This document shows, piece after piece, positions 55,094 to 63,645 of a stretch of 64,000 nt of DNA. The notes beneath the pieces were generated by a model. It saw nothing but the letters and a program-made list of their open reading frames with translations. It searched no databases and was not told where the DNA came from. Made by a program: the position numbers and the translations under genes. Position 1 is the stretch's first letter, and every line of letters begins with the position of its first letter. This stretch comes from an uncultured Lachnoanaerobaculum sp. (GTDB lineage: Bacteria > Bacillota > Clostridia > Lachnospirales > Lachnospiraceae): assembly GCA_946999385.1 (NCBI GenBank), contig CAMQCZ010000006.1, forward strand, positions 6,026-70,025. Direction: 5' to 3'.

Positions 55094-56425
55094 TTATTGT
55101 TTTGCCTCCAATGCTTTTTTAGTCAATTCATTACAAAATTCCTTCGGACTTAAACTACCATCTATCAATTTTGAAATATATTTACCAAATTCTACATCTA
55201 TAATAGAATTAGGTAAAACCTCCCCTATAGGTGCGGCATATTTTGTATCCTTATTAATACTTTTTGAAAATTCATATAACAATCTATTTTCTTTTAATTT
55301 ATTCATAAAGTCATCACTATATTTTATATTAGGTGCATTACCACCCTCTGCTAAAATATATCTTTCAATCTCTTCCTTAGAATTTCTAAAAGCTAAAAAT
55401 GCTTCAGCAGCTTCTATTTGTTCTTTGTTTGCAGAATTTGAAATCCAAAAATCTCCATAGCCTCTAGTATTTACTAAAGCTATATTACCCGGATAAATAC
55501 TTGTCCTTACATTTTCACCATCAAAAGAATTACTCCATTTGTCTTTATTCTCAGATAGAAACTCATTATTCATCCAAGTACCATTACATATAATTGCCGC
55601 CTTATTACTCATAAAAGCATTTGCCGCATCTGCATAAGCAGCTCCCAAGGTATTGCTTGATGCTTTATTTTGTAAAAGTTCCTTTAAACTTGTAACTGCA
55701 TTTACCATAATATCGTTGTTATAATCCCAAAGCTTATCATCTGCATTATTGTTTAATAATTCCAAGCCCCCATCCTCATTAGCTATAATTGAGCTTAACA
55801 TAAGTCCTGTTGTCCATGCATTTTCTGCTGTCATAAAGGCTATTTTATTATCCCCCAAGCTTTGAATAAATTCATTAATACTCATCTTACTTATATCCTT
55901 GTCAGGCTTATATAGGCTCTCATTATAATATAAGCCCATAGGTCTTAAAACAATCAAAGGACAGCATATTAATTTACCGTTTACTGTACAAAAATCTCTT
56001 GATTCTTCTATAAATTCTTCTGCAATATCTTTATTTTTATTTGCAAAATCAGTTAAATCATAAGCCATATCATTATCTAAAATAGCTTGCTTAAACCACT
56101 GTGTATCTATACCACCACTTCCCGGAGAATGAACTAAGGTAGGTAGCTTATTTTGAGCTGCTAATTGTTTGATTTTTTCAGCATAGGAAGCCTGTACTAC
56201 CTCTTCTACAATTACCTTATATTTTCCTTTATATTTTTCATTAAACCTTTCTACCTGTGGTATAAAAAAATTAGCCCCAACATTTTCACCTGATAAAAAA
56301 GTCGGTAATTTCAATTCTATTTCTGCTTGTTTTACCTCTTTTTCATTTTTGTTAATTGTACAGGCACATAAGCTCAAGCCTAATCCAATACCTAATACAA
56401 ATTTTAAAACTTTTTCTAATTTCAT
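55094..56425 (-). CDS. Sugar ABC transporter solute-binding lipoprotein
   Basis: This 443-residue extracellular protein begins with a lipoprotein signal (hydrophobic residues about 7-19, lipobox LCAC with C22 as lipid site). It continues as a CUT1 binding protein of MalE/UgpB type (PTLVHSPGSGGIDTQWF, AAIICNGTWMNNEF, FLAFRNSKEEIERYIL). It would capture an oligosaccharide, probably an alpha-glucoside given the GH31 neighbour. It is the first structural gene after the regulator, with an AGGAGG site and a palindromic operator at 56446-56467. Confidence 0.93.
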   Translation of the reverse strand: MKLEKVLKFVLGIGLGLSLCACTINKNEKEVKQAEIELKLPTFLSGENVGANFFIPQVERFNEKYKGKYKVIVEEVVQASYAEKIKQLAAQNKLPTLVHSPGSGGIDTQWFKQAILDNDMAYDLTDFANKNKDIAEEFIEESRDFCTVNGKLICCPLIVLRPMGLYYNESLYKPDKDISKMSINEFIQSLGDNKIAFMTAENAWTTGLMLSSIIANEDGGLELLNNNADDKLWDYNNDIMVNAVTSLKELLQNKASSNTLGAAYADAANAFMSNKAAIICNGTWMNNEFLSENKDKWSNSFDGENVRTSIYPGNIALVNTRGYGDFWISNSANKEQIEAAEAFLAFRNSKEEIERYILAEGGNAPNIKYSDDFMNKLKENRLLYEFSKSINKDTKYAAPIGEVLPNSIIDVEFGKYISKLIDGSLSPKEFCNELTKKALEAKQ

Positions 56426-56445
56426 ACTGTACCTCCTAAATTATT

Positions 56446-56467
56446 TTTACAAAAACGTTTTTGTAAA
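56446..56467. promoter_or_regulatory. LacI-type operator before the binding-protein gene
   Basis: This is a perfect 22-bp palindrome with central CG; the right half is GTTTTTGTAAA. It ends 20 nt before the binding-protein ATG. Its ACGTTTTTGT half recurs at the operator before the LacI-type gene, so both are probably bound by that regulator. A clear promoter for the operon was not found; a TTTACA inside the palindrome could be a -35. Confidence 0.75.
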
Positions 56468-56476
56468 TATTTAATT

Positions 56477-56507
56477 AAAAAGTAGTAAATAATCATAATT
56501 AACTACT
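56477..56507 (-). terminator. Terminator of the LacI-type gene
   Basis: AGTAGT and ACTACT (56481-56507 as a whole) pair with a few internal mismatches, and a run of T follows on the minus strand. It lies between the LacI-type stop and the operator of the binding-protein gene, so the transport operon is likely a separate unit. Confidence 0.6.
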
Positions 56508-56528
56508 ACCCTTTAATTAAATATTTAT

Positions 56529-57530
56529 CTATTTTTCCTTTATTAATGTATAATCTACAAATAAATCCTTGGCATTTTTTGAATCTCTTAACATACTCAT
56601 AAGAAGCTTCATACCTTCATACCCTTTTTGTATCATATTTTGATCTATAGTAGCTATTTTAGGCCTTATGTAATTCAAGACTTGAATGCCGTCAAATCCG
56701 GTAACAAAAAAATCATCTGAAATATTATATGATAAATCTTGAATAGCTCTGACTACTGCAATGGCCATCAAATCACTCATACATATAAAAGCTCTTGCTC
56801 TGGTTTTTTTATATTTTTTTATATATTCAGTAGTAAGCTTATATGCCAATTCCTCATCAAAATTACCTTCTAAAATATCTATATCTTCTTTTTTTATATT
56901 ATTAGCTTCAATTGCTAAGTAAAATCCCTTATATCTGTCTAAGCTTACTCCGGCATCCTTTTTTCCGGATACTAAAGCAATTTTTTTATATCCTTTAGAT
57001 AAAACATAATTAGTAATATCACAAAAAGCCTTTATATCATCAGTTAATATGGAGGCTGCCATTTTTCCTTCAAGTTTTAAATCAATCCCTACACAAGCTA
57101 TATCAATATTTTTTATTTCCTCAATATAAGTATCTGTAAGCTTTAAACCTGCCAATATAACCCCTGATAAACTATATTCTCTACAAAAATCCTTTAAGCT
57201 TCTTTTTTTTTGCATTTGTGATGATATACCATACATCGCTATAGTCATATCCTTACCTTGTATATATCTGTTTAAGCCTTTTAATACATTTCCGGTAAAT
57301 TCATCCATAGGACTGTTATTACCTAATTCTGAAATAATAATAGCAACATTTTCTTTTTTCTTTGATGATAAATTTCTTGCACTTTGACTTGGTCTATAAG
57401 CTAATTTATTTGCTATATCTATTATTCTCATTCTGGTATTTTCTTTGACATCACTATAATTATTTAAAGCCCTTGATACTGTACTTATAGAAACTCCTGC
57501 TTCTTTTGCAACATCCTTTATACTAATCAT
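56529..57530 (-). CDS. LacI-family transcriptional regulator of the sugar locus
   Basis: This 333-residue repressor has an N-terminal helix-turn-helix (MISIKDVAKEAGVSISTVSRALNNYSDVKE, residues 1-30), the hinge helix around RPSQSARNLSSKK, and a ribose-binding-fold sensor domain (VFVTGFDGIQVLNY late). It likely binds a sugar from the transporter and controls the operon. The promoter is at 57567-57595 with an operator just downstream, which implies autoregulation. Confidence 0.93.
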   Translation of the reverse strand: MISIKDVAKEAGVSISTVSRALNNYSDVKENTRMRIIDIANKLAYRPSQSARNLSSKKKENVAIIISELGNNSPMDEFTGNVLKGLNRYIQGKDMTIAMYGISSQMQKKRSLKDFCREYSLSGVILAGLKLTDTYIEEIKNIDIACVGIDLKLEGKMAASILTDDIKAFCDITNYVLSKGYKKIALVSGKKDAGVSLDRYKGFYLAIEANNIKKEDIDILEGNFDEELAYKLTTEYIKKYKKTRARAFICMSDLMAIAVVRAIQDLSYNISDDFFVTGFDGIQVLNYIRPKIATIDQNMIQKGYEGMKLLMSMLRDSKNAKDLFVDYTLIKEK

Positions 57531-57540
57531 ATCATCATCC

Positions 57541-57562
57541 TTTTCGGAAACGTTTTTGTTAA
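57541..57562. promoter_or_regulatory. LacI-type operator before the regulator gene
   Basis: The core GGAAACGTTTTTGTT shares the ACGTTTTTGT half with the operator at 56446-56467; the other half is less symmetric. It sits directly after the predicted RNA start of the LacI-type gene, where a bound repressor would block transcription. Confidence 0.65.
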
Positions 57563-57566
57563 TTCG

Positions 57567-57595
57567 AGTATATCACTCGTTCTTGATAATTTCAA
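57567..57595 (-). promoter_or_regulatory. Promoter of the LacI-type gene
   Basis: On the minus strand TTGAAA (57590-57595), 17 nt and TATACT (57567-57572). RNA would start near 57560, inside the operator at 57541-57562. Confidence 0.7.
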
Positions 57596-57755
57596 TATTT
57601 TTGTTTTTATATAAATAATTTTATTAATTTTGCACAATATATTAGTGGCATCTTTGTTATATATTACTATATCATAGCATTTTATATAATTTTATATCTT
57701 TATTTCTATTTATAGATATGATACTATCAGCATAAAATAATATTTAGGAGTTTTT

Positions 57756-58472
57756 ATGACTAATTTTAACAATTTGCTTTTCCCCTTAGCCGATGATAAA
57801 TTTAAAAGCTTTCAAGCCTCTTTAATTCCTACAATAAATAAAGATAAAATACTCGGCATCTCCATACCAAAGCTAAGAAAGCTTGCAAATGAAATCTACT
57901 TATCAAAGGACTTTTCTAAGCTCTATGAAAGCTTTTCTAAAGATTTGCCACATAAATACTATGAAGAAGATAATTTACATATTTTATTAATCAATAAAAT
58001 AAATGATTTAAGCTTATGTATTAATGAATTAGAAAAGTTGCTTCCCTTCGTAGACAATTGGGCAAGCTGTGATCTTATACGACCTCTTGCATTTAAAAAT
58101 ATCCATTCTACATCCTCAAGAGTTTTTATATCAGCTTATATAAGAAAATGTCTTTTAAGTAAACATACTTATATTTGTAGATTTGGAATTGTAAGCCTAA
58201 TATATTTTTTCCTCGATAAAAACTTTGATAAAAAGGCTTTTAATATGGTATCAAAAATAAATAGTGATGAATATTATGTAAATATGGCAAGAGCATGGTA
58301 TTTTACAAGTGCTTTAAGCAAAAATTATTTTGAAGCTATAGACATATTATTGAAATATAAATTAGACAAATGGACACATAATAAAACCATACAAAAATGT
58401 TTAGAAAGTAATTCTATAGATAAGGAAAGAAAAATATTTTTAAAAAGCTTAATAATAAAGTCTAATTCTTAG
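57756..58472 (+). CDS. AlkD-like DNA alkylation repair protein
   Basis: This 238-residue all-helical HEAT-repeat protein matches the DNA alkylation repair (AlkD) family: GISIPKLRKLANEI, YEEDNLHILLINKI, VDNWASCDLIRP and MARAWYFTSALSKN are conserved stretches. Such proteins remove alkylated bases or bind damaged DNA. The VDNWASCD segment places W and D where AlkD has its active site, but activity is inferred. The start has an AGGAG site. A clear promoter was not found in the upstream gap 57596-57755, which is simply AT-rich. Confidence 0.88.
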   Translation: MTNFNNLLFPLADDKFKSFQASLIPTINKDKILGISIPKLRKLANEIYLSKDFSKLYESFSKDLPHKYYEEDNLHILLINKINDLSLCINELEKLLPFVDNWASCDLIRPLAFKNIHSTSSRVFISAYIRKCLLSKHTYICRFGIVSLIYFFLDKNFDKKAFNMVSKINSDEYYVNMARAWYFTSALSKNYFEAIDILLKYKLDKWTHNKTIQKCLESNSIDKERKIFLKSLIIKSNS

Positions 58473-58545
58473 ATATGATTTCCTTATTCTAAGTTTTAAT
58501 ATAAAATGTAGCTATAGAAAAAACTATACTTGTAATGACAAATAT

Positions 58546-58575
58546 TTATTAAAAAAATTAATTTTGTGCTATAAT
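58546..58575 (+). promoter_or_regulatory. pncB promoter
   Basis: A perfect TATAAT (58570-58575) with an extended TG upstream is preceded at 18 nt by a weak -35 (TTATTA, 58546-58551). RNA would start near 58582, leaving about 23 nt to the ATG. No NiaR-like operator is recognisable. Confidence 0.55.
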
Positions 58576-58604
58576 GTAAAAAAATATTTTTTGAGGTAAA
58601 TATT

Positions 58605-60065
58605 ATGGATACATATAATTTAACATTACTGACAGATCTTTATGAATTAACTATGATGCAAGGCTATTTTAAAGAAAAGAATGCAAATGAATTGGTTGTT
58701 TTTGATGCCTTTTATAGAAAAAATCCTTGTAATAATGGTTATTCAATATGTGCCGGACTTTCCCAAGTAATAGACTATATTAAAAATCTTTCTTTCAAGG
58801 CTGAAGATATAAAATACCTAAAAGAGCTTGGAATTTTTGAAGATGATTTCCTTGAATATCTTAAAAATTTCAAATTTTCCGGTAGTATCTATGCATTAAA
58901 AGAAGGCTCTGTAATGTTTCCTAGAGAACCTTTCATAAAAGTAATTGCACCTATCATGCAGGCACAGCTTGTTGAAACTGCTATTTTAAATATAATCAAT
59001 CACCAATCACTTATTGCTACAAAAGCTGCGAGGGTATGTCAAGCCGCCGGTGATGATATAGTTATGGAGTTCGGACTACGTCGTGCACAGGGACCTGATG
59101 CAGGTATTTATGGTTCAAGAGCTTCTATAATAGGAGGCTGTAAATCAACCAGTAATGTTTTAGCCGGAAAATTATTTTCAGTACCTGTAAGCGGTACTCA
59201 TGCTCATTCTTGGATAATGAGTTTCCCTGATGAATTAAGTGCATTTAGAGCTTATGCAAAAATATATAAAAATCCGCTTATTCTACTTGTTGACACATAT
59301 GATACCTTAAATAGCGGTATTCCAAATGCTATAAAGGTATTTCAAGAGCTTAAAGAAAAAAATATCAAATTAACAAACTACGGCATTCGCCTTGATAGCG
59401 GAGATTTAGCATATCTATCAAAAAGAGCCAGAAAATTACTTGATGAATCCGGATTTAGCGATGCAATTATTTCAGCTTCTAATGACTTGGATGAAAATAT
59501 AATCAATTCACTAAAATTACAGGGAGCTAAAATTAATGCCTGGGGTGTAGGAACTCACCTTATAACTTCAAAGGATAGTCCAAGCTTTGGAGGTGTCTAT
59601 AAATTAGCGGCTATTTTTGATAAAAATAATCAAAGCTTTATACCTAAAATAAAAGTTTCTGAAAATGCAGAAAAAATAACTAATCCGGGAAATAAAAATA
59701 TATATAGAATTTATACTAAAGATAGCCATAAGATTATCGCCGACTTAATCTGCTTTGAAGATGAAGTTTTTGATACTAATGAAGATTTATTGATTTTTGA
59801 TCCTATCGAAAAATGGAAAAAAACTAAATTGAAGGCAAATACCTACACCATGACAAAATTGCTTATACCGATATTTATAAATGGCAATCCTGTATATAAA
59901 GCTCCCGAAGTTTTAGATATACAAGATTTTTGTAAAAGTGAGCTTGACAGCTTATGGGATGAGTCAAAAAGACTAGAATATCCTCATAGTCCCTATGTTG
60001 ATTTATCTAAAAAATTATGGGATACAAAAAATAGCCTCCTTGAGCAATATCATAATATAGGATAA
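58605..60065 (+). CDS. pncB: Nicotinate phosphoribosyltransferase
   Basis: This 486-residue cytoplasmic enzyme uses nicotinate, PRPP and ATP to make nicotinate mononucleotide for NAD salvage. Markers are LLTDLYELTMMQGYF at the start, MEFGLRRAQGPDAGIYGSRAS, SGTHAHSWIM with the phosphorylated-histidine region, and NYGIRLDSGDLAYLSKRARK. The length is typical of the PncB2-like Firmicute form. It is transcribed alone and meets pepD tail to tail at the hairpin 60116-60178. Confidence 0.95.
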   Translation: MDTYNLTLLTDLYELTMMQGYFKEKNANELVVFDAFYRKNPCNNGYSICAGLSQVIDYIKNLSFKAEDIKYLKELGIFEDDFLEYLKNFKFSGSIYALKEGSVMFPREPFIKVIAPIMQAQLVETAILNIINHQSLIATKAARVCQAAGDDIVMEFGLRRAQGPDAGIYGSRASIIGGCKSTSNVLAGKLFSVPVSGTHAHSWIMSFPDELSAFRAYAKIYKNPLILLVDTYDTLNSGIPNAIKVFQELKEKNIKLTNYGIRLDSGDLAYLSKRARKLLDESGFSDAIISASNDLDENIINSLKLQGAKINAWGVGTHLITSKDSPSFGGVYKLAAIFDKNNQSFIPKIKVSENAEKITNPGNKNIYRIYTKDSHKIIADLICFEDEVFDTNEDLLIFDPIEKWKKTKLKANTYTMTKLLIPIFINGNPVYKAPEVLDIQDFCKSELDSLWDESKRLEYPHSPYVDLSKKLWDTKNSLLEQYHNIG

Positions 60066-60115
60066 AACTGTTCAAGCCTCATAAACAATTATAATCACAA
60101 TATTTTACTAATTAT

Positions 60116-60178
60116 AAAAGCTGAACATATTTTATTATATAAAGTCAGGTTCTTTACAATAAAATATATTCAGCTTTT
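60116..60178. terminator. Long hairpin between convergent pncB and pepD
   Basis: Arms of 29 and 27 nt (60116-60144, 60152-60178), outer sequence AAAAGCTGAA, pair with one mismatch and a 2-nt bulge. The single mismatch becomes G-U in the minus-strand RNA. T-runs exist on both sides, stronger on the plus side. It should end both transcripts. Confidence 0.8.
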
Positions 60179-60192
60179 TATTTATAAATATT

Positions 60193-61632
60193 TTATAGCT
60201 CTCCTATTTCTCTTACCAATTCTTTAGTAAATTCCCAAATTCGTTCTACCGACTCTATATCAGCTTTTTCATCAACTGTATGAACATCAAGTATAGTAGG
60301 ACCGTAGCTTATCATATCAACATCGGGCAATGAAAGATTTAAAATACCACATTCCAAGCCACAGTGTATAGTTTTTATATTTGGAGAATTTTTATATATT
60401 TTTAAAAATACTTCTTTTGCTATATCTCTAAGCTTAGATTCTTCCTTATATTCCCATGCAGGATATCCTCCATCATCGGTAATTGAAAATGAGCTGTTTC
60501 GCATTATTATACCAAGCCTCTGTCTGATTTCATCCATACAGGAACGTACAGATGAACGTAATAATGAAACAAGCCTAAGCTCTTTTTTAGATGTTTCCAA
60601 TATACCATTTGAAATAGATGTCTGTACTAAGCCCTTAAATATAGGATCCATATATATAACACCATCATAGATAGCCACCAAAGCATCAATAATTTCCCTT
60701 TGATCCTTCTTGTCAAATACCATATCAGAATCAACATTATCTATTTCTTTTAATATAATTTCCATATTAGGATCTGAAAGATGCTTTTCTTCTTTTATCA
60801 GTGCTATCCTGCTCTCAAGCTCTTTTTTTGCTTCATCCGACAAATATAATTTACAAGAGCCGGCAACAGGTATAACATTATGCATTCTTCCTGAATTTAT
60901 AGCCACTATTTCACAATCCAAGTCGAATATTAATCTTGCTAAAAGCTTGATTGCATTTCCTCTGGAATATTCTATTTTCATACCCGAATGTCCTCCGGTA
61001 AGATTGAATATTTCCAAATCATAAAGCTTTGATAATTTATTTTTTACCCAATTTATATTATGCTTGGATTCTATAGTCATACCGCCTGCACAAGCTACAT
61101 AAAGCTCTCCTTCTATTTCACCGTCAATATTAAGAAGATATTTACCTTTGAACCTATTTCCATCTATAGAAAACGCTCCCTTCATTGCAAGCTCCTCTTC
61201 TACAGTAAATAAGACTTCTATATCTCCATGCTTAATATTATCATCATCTAAAATGGCAAGACCCATAGCAACTGCCATACCGTCATCGGCACCAAGTGTA
61301 GTATCTTTTGCATAGAGCCAATTATTATCAACAACTAATTCTATAGGATCCTTCAAAAAATCATGCTTTGAAGCTTTGGTCTTTTCACAAACCATATCCA
61401 TATGCCCTTGAATAATTAAAGCTTCAGAATTTTTATTACCATTATTTGCAGCTTTTTTAATAAGAACATTTTTAGCCTTATCCTGATAAAATTCCAAGTT
61501 CCTTTCCTTGGCAAAATTTACAAAAAAATCACTAATTGCCTGCTCATTCCTTGAGCCTCTAGGTATCCTTGATATTTCATTAAACCAATAAAATACTTCC
61601 TTTGCTTTACTTTTTATTAATCTCTCATTCAT
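60193..61632 (-). CDS. pepD: Aminoacyl-histidine dipeptidase (M20 family)
   Basis: This 479-residue zinc peptidase cleaves dipeptides. M20 motifs are visible: IQGHMDMVCEK (metal histidine and aspartate), LGADDGMAVAMGLA (bridging aspartate), FTVEEELAMKGAF (catalytic and metal glutamates), VGGHSG-like LTGGHSGMKIEYSRGNA and the C-terminal IHCGLECGIL histidine/glutamate. The length is normal for PepD. It follows the DUF819-type membrane protein by 49 nt, so uptake and use of peptides or amino acids may be linked. Confidence 0.93.
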   Translation of the reverse strand: MNERLIKSKAKEVFYWFNEISRIPRGSRNEQAISDFFVNFAKERNLEFYQDKAKNVLIKKAANNGNKNSEALIIQGHMDMVCEKTKASKHDFLKDPIELVVDNNWLYAKDTTLGADDGMAVAMGLAILDDDNIKHGDIEVLFTVEEELAMKGAFSIDGNRFKGKYLLNIDGEIEGELYVACAGGMTIESKHNINWVKNKLSKLYDLEIFNLTGGHSGMKIEYSRGNAIKLLARLIFDLDCEIVAINSGRMHNVIPVAGSCKLYLSDEAKKELESRIALIKEEKHLSDPNMEIILKEIDNVDSDMVFDKKDQREIIDALVAIYDGVIYMDPIFKGLVQTSISNGILETSKKELRLVSLLRSSVRSCMDEIRQRLGIIMRNSSFSITDDGGYPAWEYKEESKLRDIAKEVFLKIYKNSPNIKTIHCGLECGILNLSLPDVDMISYGPTILDVHTVDEKADIESVERIWEFTKELVREIGEL

Positions 61633-61681
61633 ATATCTTATATGATATATTTATTCAATATATCAAGTCTCTCCTCTCTGC

Positions 61682-62893
61682 TTAGTGAAGTGCTATACCT
61701 ATAAATATACCTAAATAATTACCTATAACATAACCTAAGGTGCCTACTAAAAGTGCAGGAACAATCAAATCAACCCATCCCTTTGAAACAGCCATAGCGG
61801 CAGCTGTAGTAGGTCCTCCAATATTTGCATTACTTGCTATAATAATTTCTTCTATACTAAATTTAAATAATTTACCCATAATCAAAGACCAAATAAGATT
61901 AACCAATACTATAATCAAAGCGAATAATAGTAATAATGGCGATCTTTTTATTATTAAAGAAATAGATGCAGGAGCTCCTATTACAGCAAAAAATAGATAA
62001 ATCAAAAATGTTCCAAGCTCCTGACTGCCTTTTACTGATGACATAAATTTAGGGAATAAAGAAGCCAAAAGCATTGTAAATGTAGTTATAAGTAAATACT
62101 TATTTCCAAAGAAACCACCCATAATAACGGATAATATATCATTTCCTTTAAAATTATTTGATAAAAATTCTGATATAAGATTTGATATAGTAACTATAGT
62201 AAATGCTATTGCTATTGTTAATGCTATATCCTTTAATGATATCTTCTTAGGACTCCAATATTGTGCAGCCATAGTTTCATTTTTTGCTCTTTCTTCTACT
62301 GAAAGTTTTTCCAATTTTTCTATATATGGTCTTTTATATATTTTCTTTATCAATAATATTGACGGTAAGCTTATGAGAATAAAGAAATAAATAGCCATAA
62401 GTAAATTATCAGCTACTAATGCCGCAGAAATTGTTTCTCCCGGAACTGAATAAGTATTTGAAAGTGCTACAAAATTAACACTTCCTCCTATATATGTACC
62501 AACAAACATTGGAGCTATATCATTTAATTGTGGAATAAAATTTTTTAGAATGAAATAAGATATAAAGCCACCTAAAAATGTACCCAGCCCTGAAATAAGA
62601 TAAATAATTAAAATTCTACCTGATCCTTTTCTTATCCTTTTAATGTCGGCACCGAATAATAACATAGGTACGGCTAAAGGTACAACATAAGACCAAACAG
62701 CATCATAAACAGGAGCATCCGTAGGGATTATACCGACATTAGATAAAATAAGCATAAAGAACAGAGCTAAAATACAACCTGTTATTTTGCTCGCCCAATT
62801 ATACTTCTGCTCTAAAATAATTGCTAATGTTGCACACAATACCAAAATTGTCCACAATGCCCAAGTGTTATCGGAACTGATTAAACTATTCAT
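61682..62893 (-). CDS. DUF819-family membrane protein (YjcL type)
   Basis: This 403-residue polytopic protein has about 11 transmembrane helices. It matches my memory of the DUF819/YjcL family: AVPMLLFGADIKRIRKGSGRIL, FVGTYIGGSVNFVALSNTY and ASNANIGGPTTAAAMAVSKGW, with repeated GG-x-N motifs in two halves, an inverted-repeat transporter-like plan. The substrate is not known. Pairing with pepD is common in Clostridia. Expression starts at 62985-63012 across a palindromic leader. Confidence 0.87.
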   Translation of the reverse strand: MNSLISSDNTWALWTILVLCATLAIILEQKYNWASKITGCILALFFMLILSNVGIIPTDAPVYDAVWSYVVPLAVPMLLFGADIKRIRKGSGRILIIYLISGLGTFLGGFISYFILKNFIPQLNDIAPMFVGTYIGGSVNFVALSNTYSVPGETISAALVADNLLMAIYFFILISLPSILLIKKIYKRPYIEKLEKLSVEERAKNETMAAQYWSPKKISLKDIALTIAIAFTIVTISNLISEFLSNNFKGNDILSVIMGGFFGNKYLLITTFTMLLASLFPKFMSSVKGSQELGTFLIYLFFAVIGAPASISLIIKRSPLLLLFALIIVLVNLIWSLIMGKLFKFSIEEIIIASNANIGGPTTAAAMAVSKGWVDLIVPALLVGTLGYVIGNYLGIFIGIALH

Positions 62894-62945
62894 AGTTTAC
62901 CTCCTTAAATAATTATAAAATAAGCAAAGATCAAAAAGACCATTT

Positions 62946-62972
62946 ATATTAACTAATAAAATTAGTTAATAT
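62946..62972. promoter_or_regulatory. 11-bp palindrome in the leader of the DUF819-type gene
   Basis: ATATTAACTAA (62946-62956) and TTAGTTAATAT (62962-62972) are perfect inverted arms with a 5-nt loop, about 6 nt after the predicted RNA start. It lacks a T-run on the minus strand, so an operator for a dimeric regulator fits better than a terminator. Confidence 0.5.
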
Positions 62973-62984
62973 CTCTTTTATTTA

Positions 62985-63012
62985 ATTATACCACTAAAGC
63001 CTGCATTGTAAA
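62985..63012 (-). promoter_or_regulatory. Promoter of the DUF819-type/pepD unit
   Basis: On the minus strand TTTACA (63007-63012), 16 nt and TATAAT (62985-62990) with an upstream TG. RNA would start near 62978 and read through the palindrome at 62946-62972. Beyond the promoter, the gap up to rlmH (63013-63141) is AT-rich and holds nothing else I can name. Confidence 0.6.
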
Positions 63013-63141
63013 AGCAATTTTTATCAAAATTTACGAAATATATAAAAATAATTATTATTTTTTTAGTTTAAATCATATATATTTTATTTTAAAATATATT
63101 TATAAATATTCTTTTGAACATTATGTGTAAAAATACAAATA

Positions 63142-63621
63142 TTACTTATGATATGGTTCATTATTAATTATACGATAAGCCCTATATAATTGCTCCAGAA
63201 AAATAACTCGCATAAGCTGATGTGGGAAAGTCATATCTGAAAAGCTTATTTTCTCCTTAGAAATATCCAGTACTTCCTTTGACAAACCGATAGAACCACC
63301 TATAATAAAAGAAATATTCCCACAAGCTTTAAGCTCCCATTCAGATATTTTTTTTGCAAAAAGATGTGAAGAATATTTTTCACCACTTATATCAAGAGAA
63401 ATTGGATAAGTATTATTTTTTAATTTTGAGATTATTCTATCTCCCTCAACAGCCTTTATCTTATCATTCATAATTATAGAAGCATTTTTAAAATTTTTTT
63501 CATCCTTTAATTCAATAATTTTCAGATTAATATATCTTGATAATCTTTTTGAATATTCATCTATAGCTTCTTTAAAAAATTTTTCTTTAATTGCTCCTAC
63601 ACAAATTAAATCTACATTCAC
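63142..63621 (-). CDS. rlmH: 23S rRNA (pseudouridine1915-N3)-methyltransferase
   Basis: This 159-residue SPOUT enzyme methylates the pseudouridine in helix 69 of 23S rRNA. Markers are DLICVGAIKEKFFKEAIDEYSKRLSRY at the start, the SAM-binding knot SFIIGGSIGLSKEVLD, and the C-terminal FPHQLMRVIFLEQLYRAYRIINNEPYHK. The length is exactly that of the family. It follows the response-regulator gene by 24 nt, so it may lie in that operon. Confidence 0.97.
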   Translation of the reverse strand: MNVDLICVGAIKEKFFKEAIDEYSKRLSRYINLKIIELKDEKNFKNASIIMNDKIKAVEGDRIISKLKNNTYPISLDISGEKYSSHLFAKKISEWELKACGNISFIIGGSIGLSKEVLDISKEKISFSDMTFPHQLMRVIFLEQLYRAYRIINNEPYHK

Positions 63622-63645
63622 TATAACTTAACTCCCGGCATAAAT

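Noticed and set aside
56446..56467. CcpA cre site
   Set aside because: The site has the central CG of LacI-family operators, but its half ACGTTTTTGT is repeated before the adjacent LacI-type gene and does not fit the cre pattern well, so a local regulator is the simpler reading.
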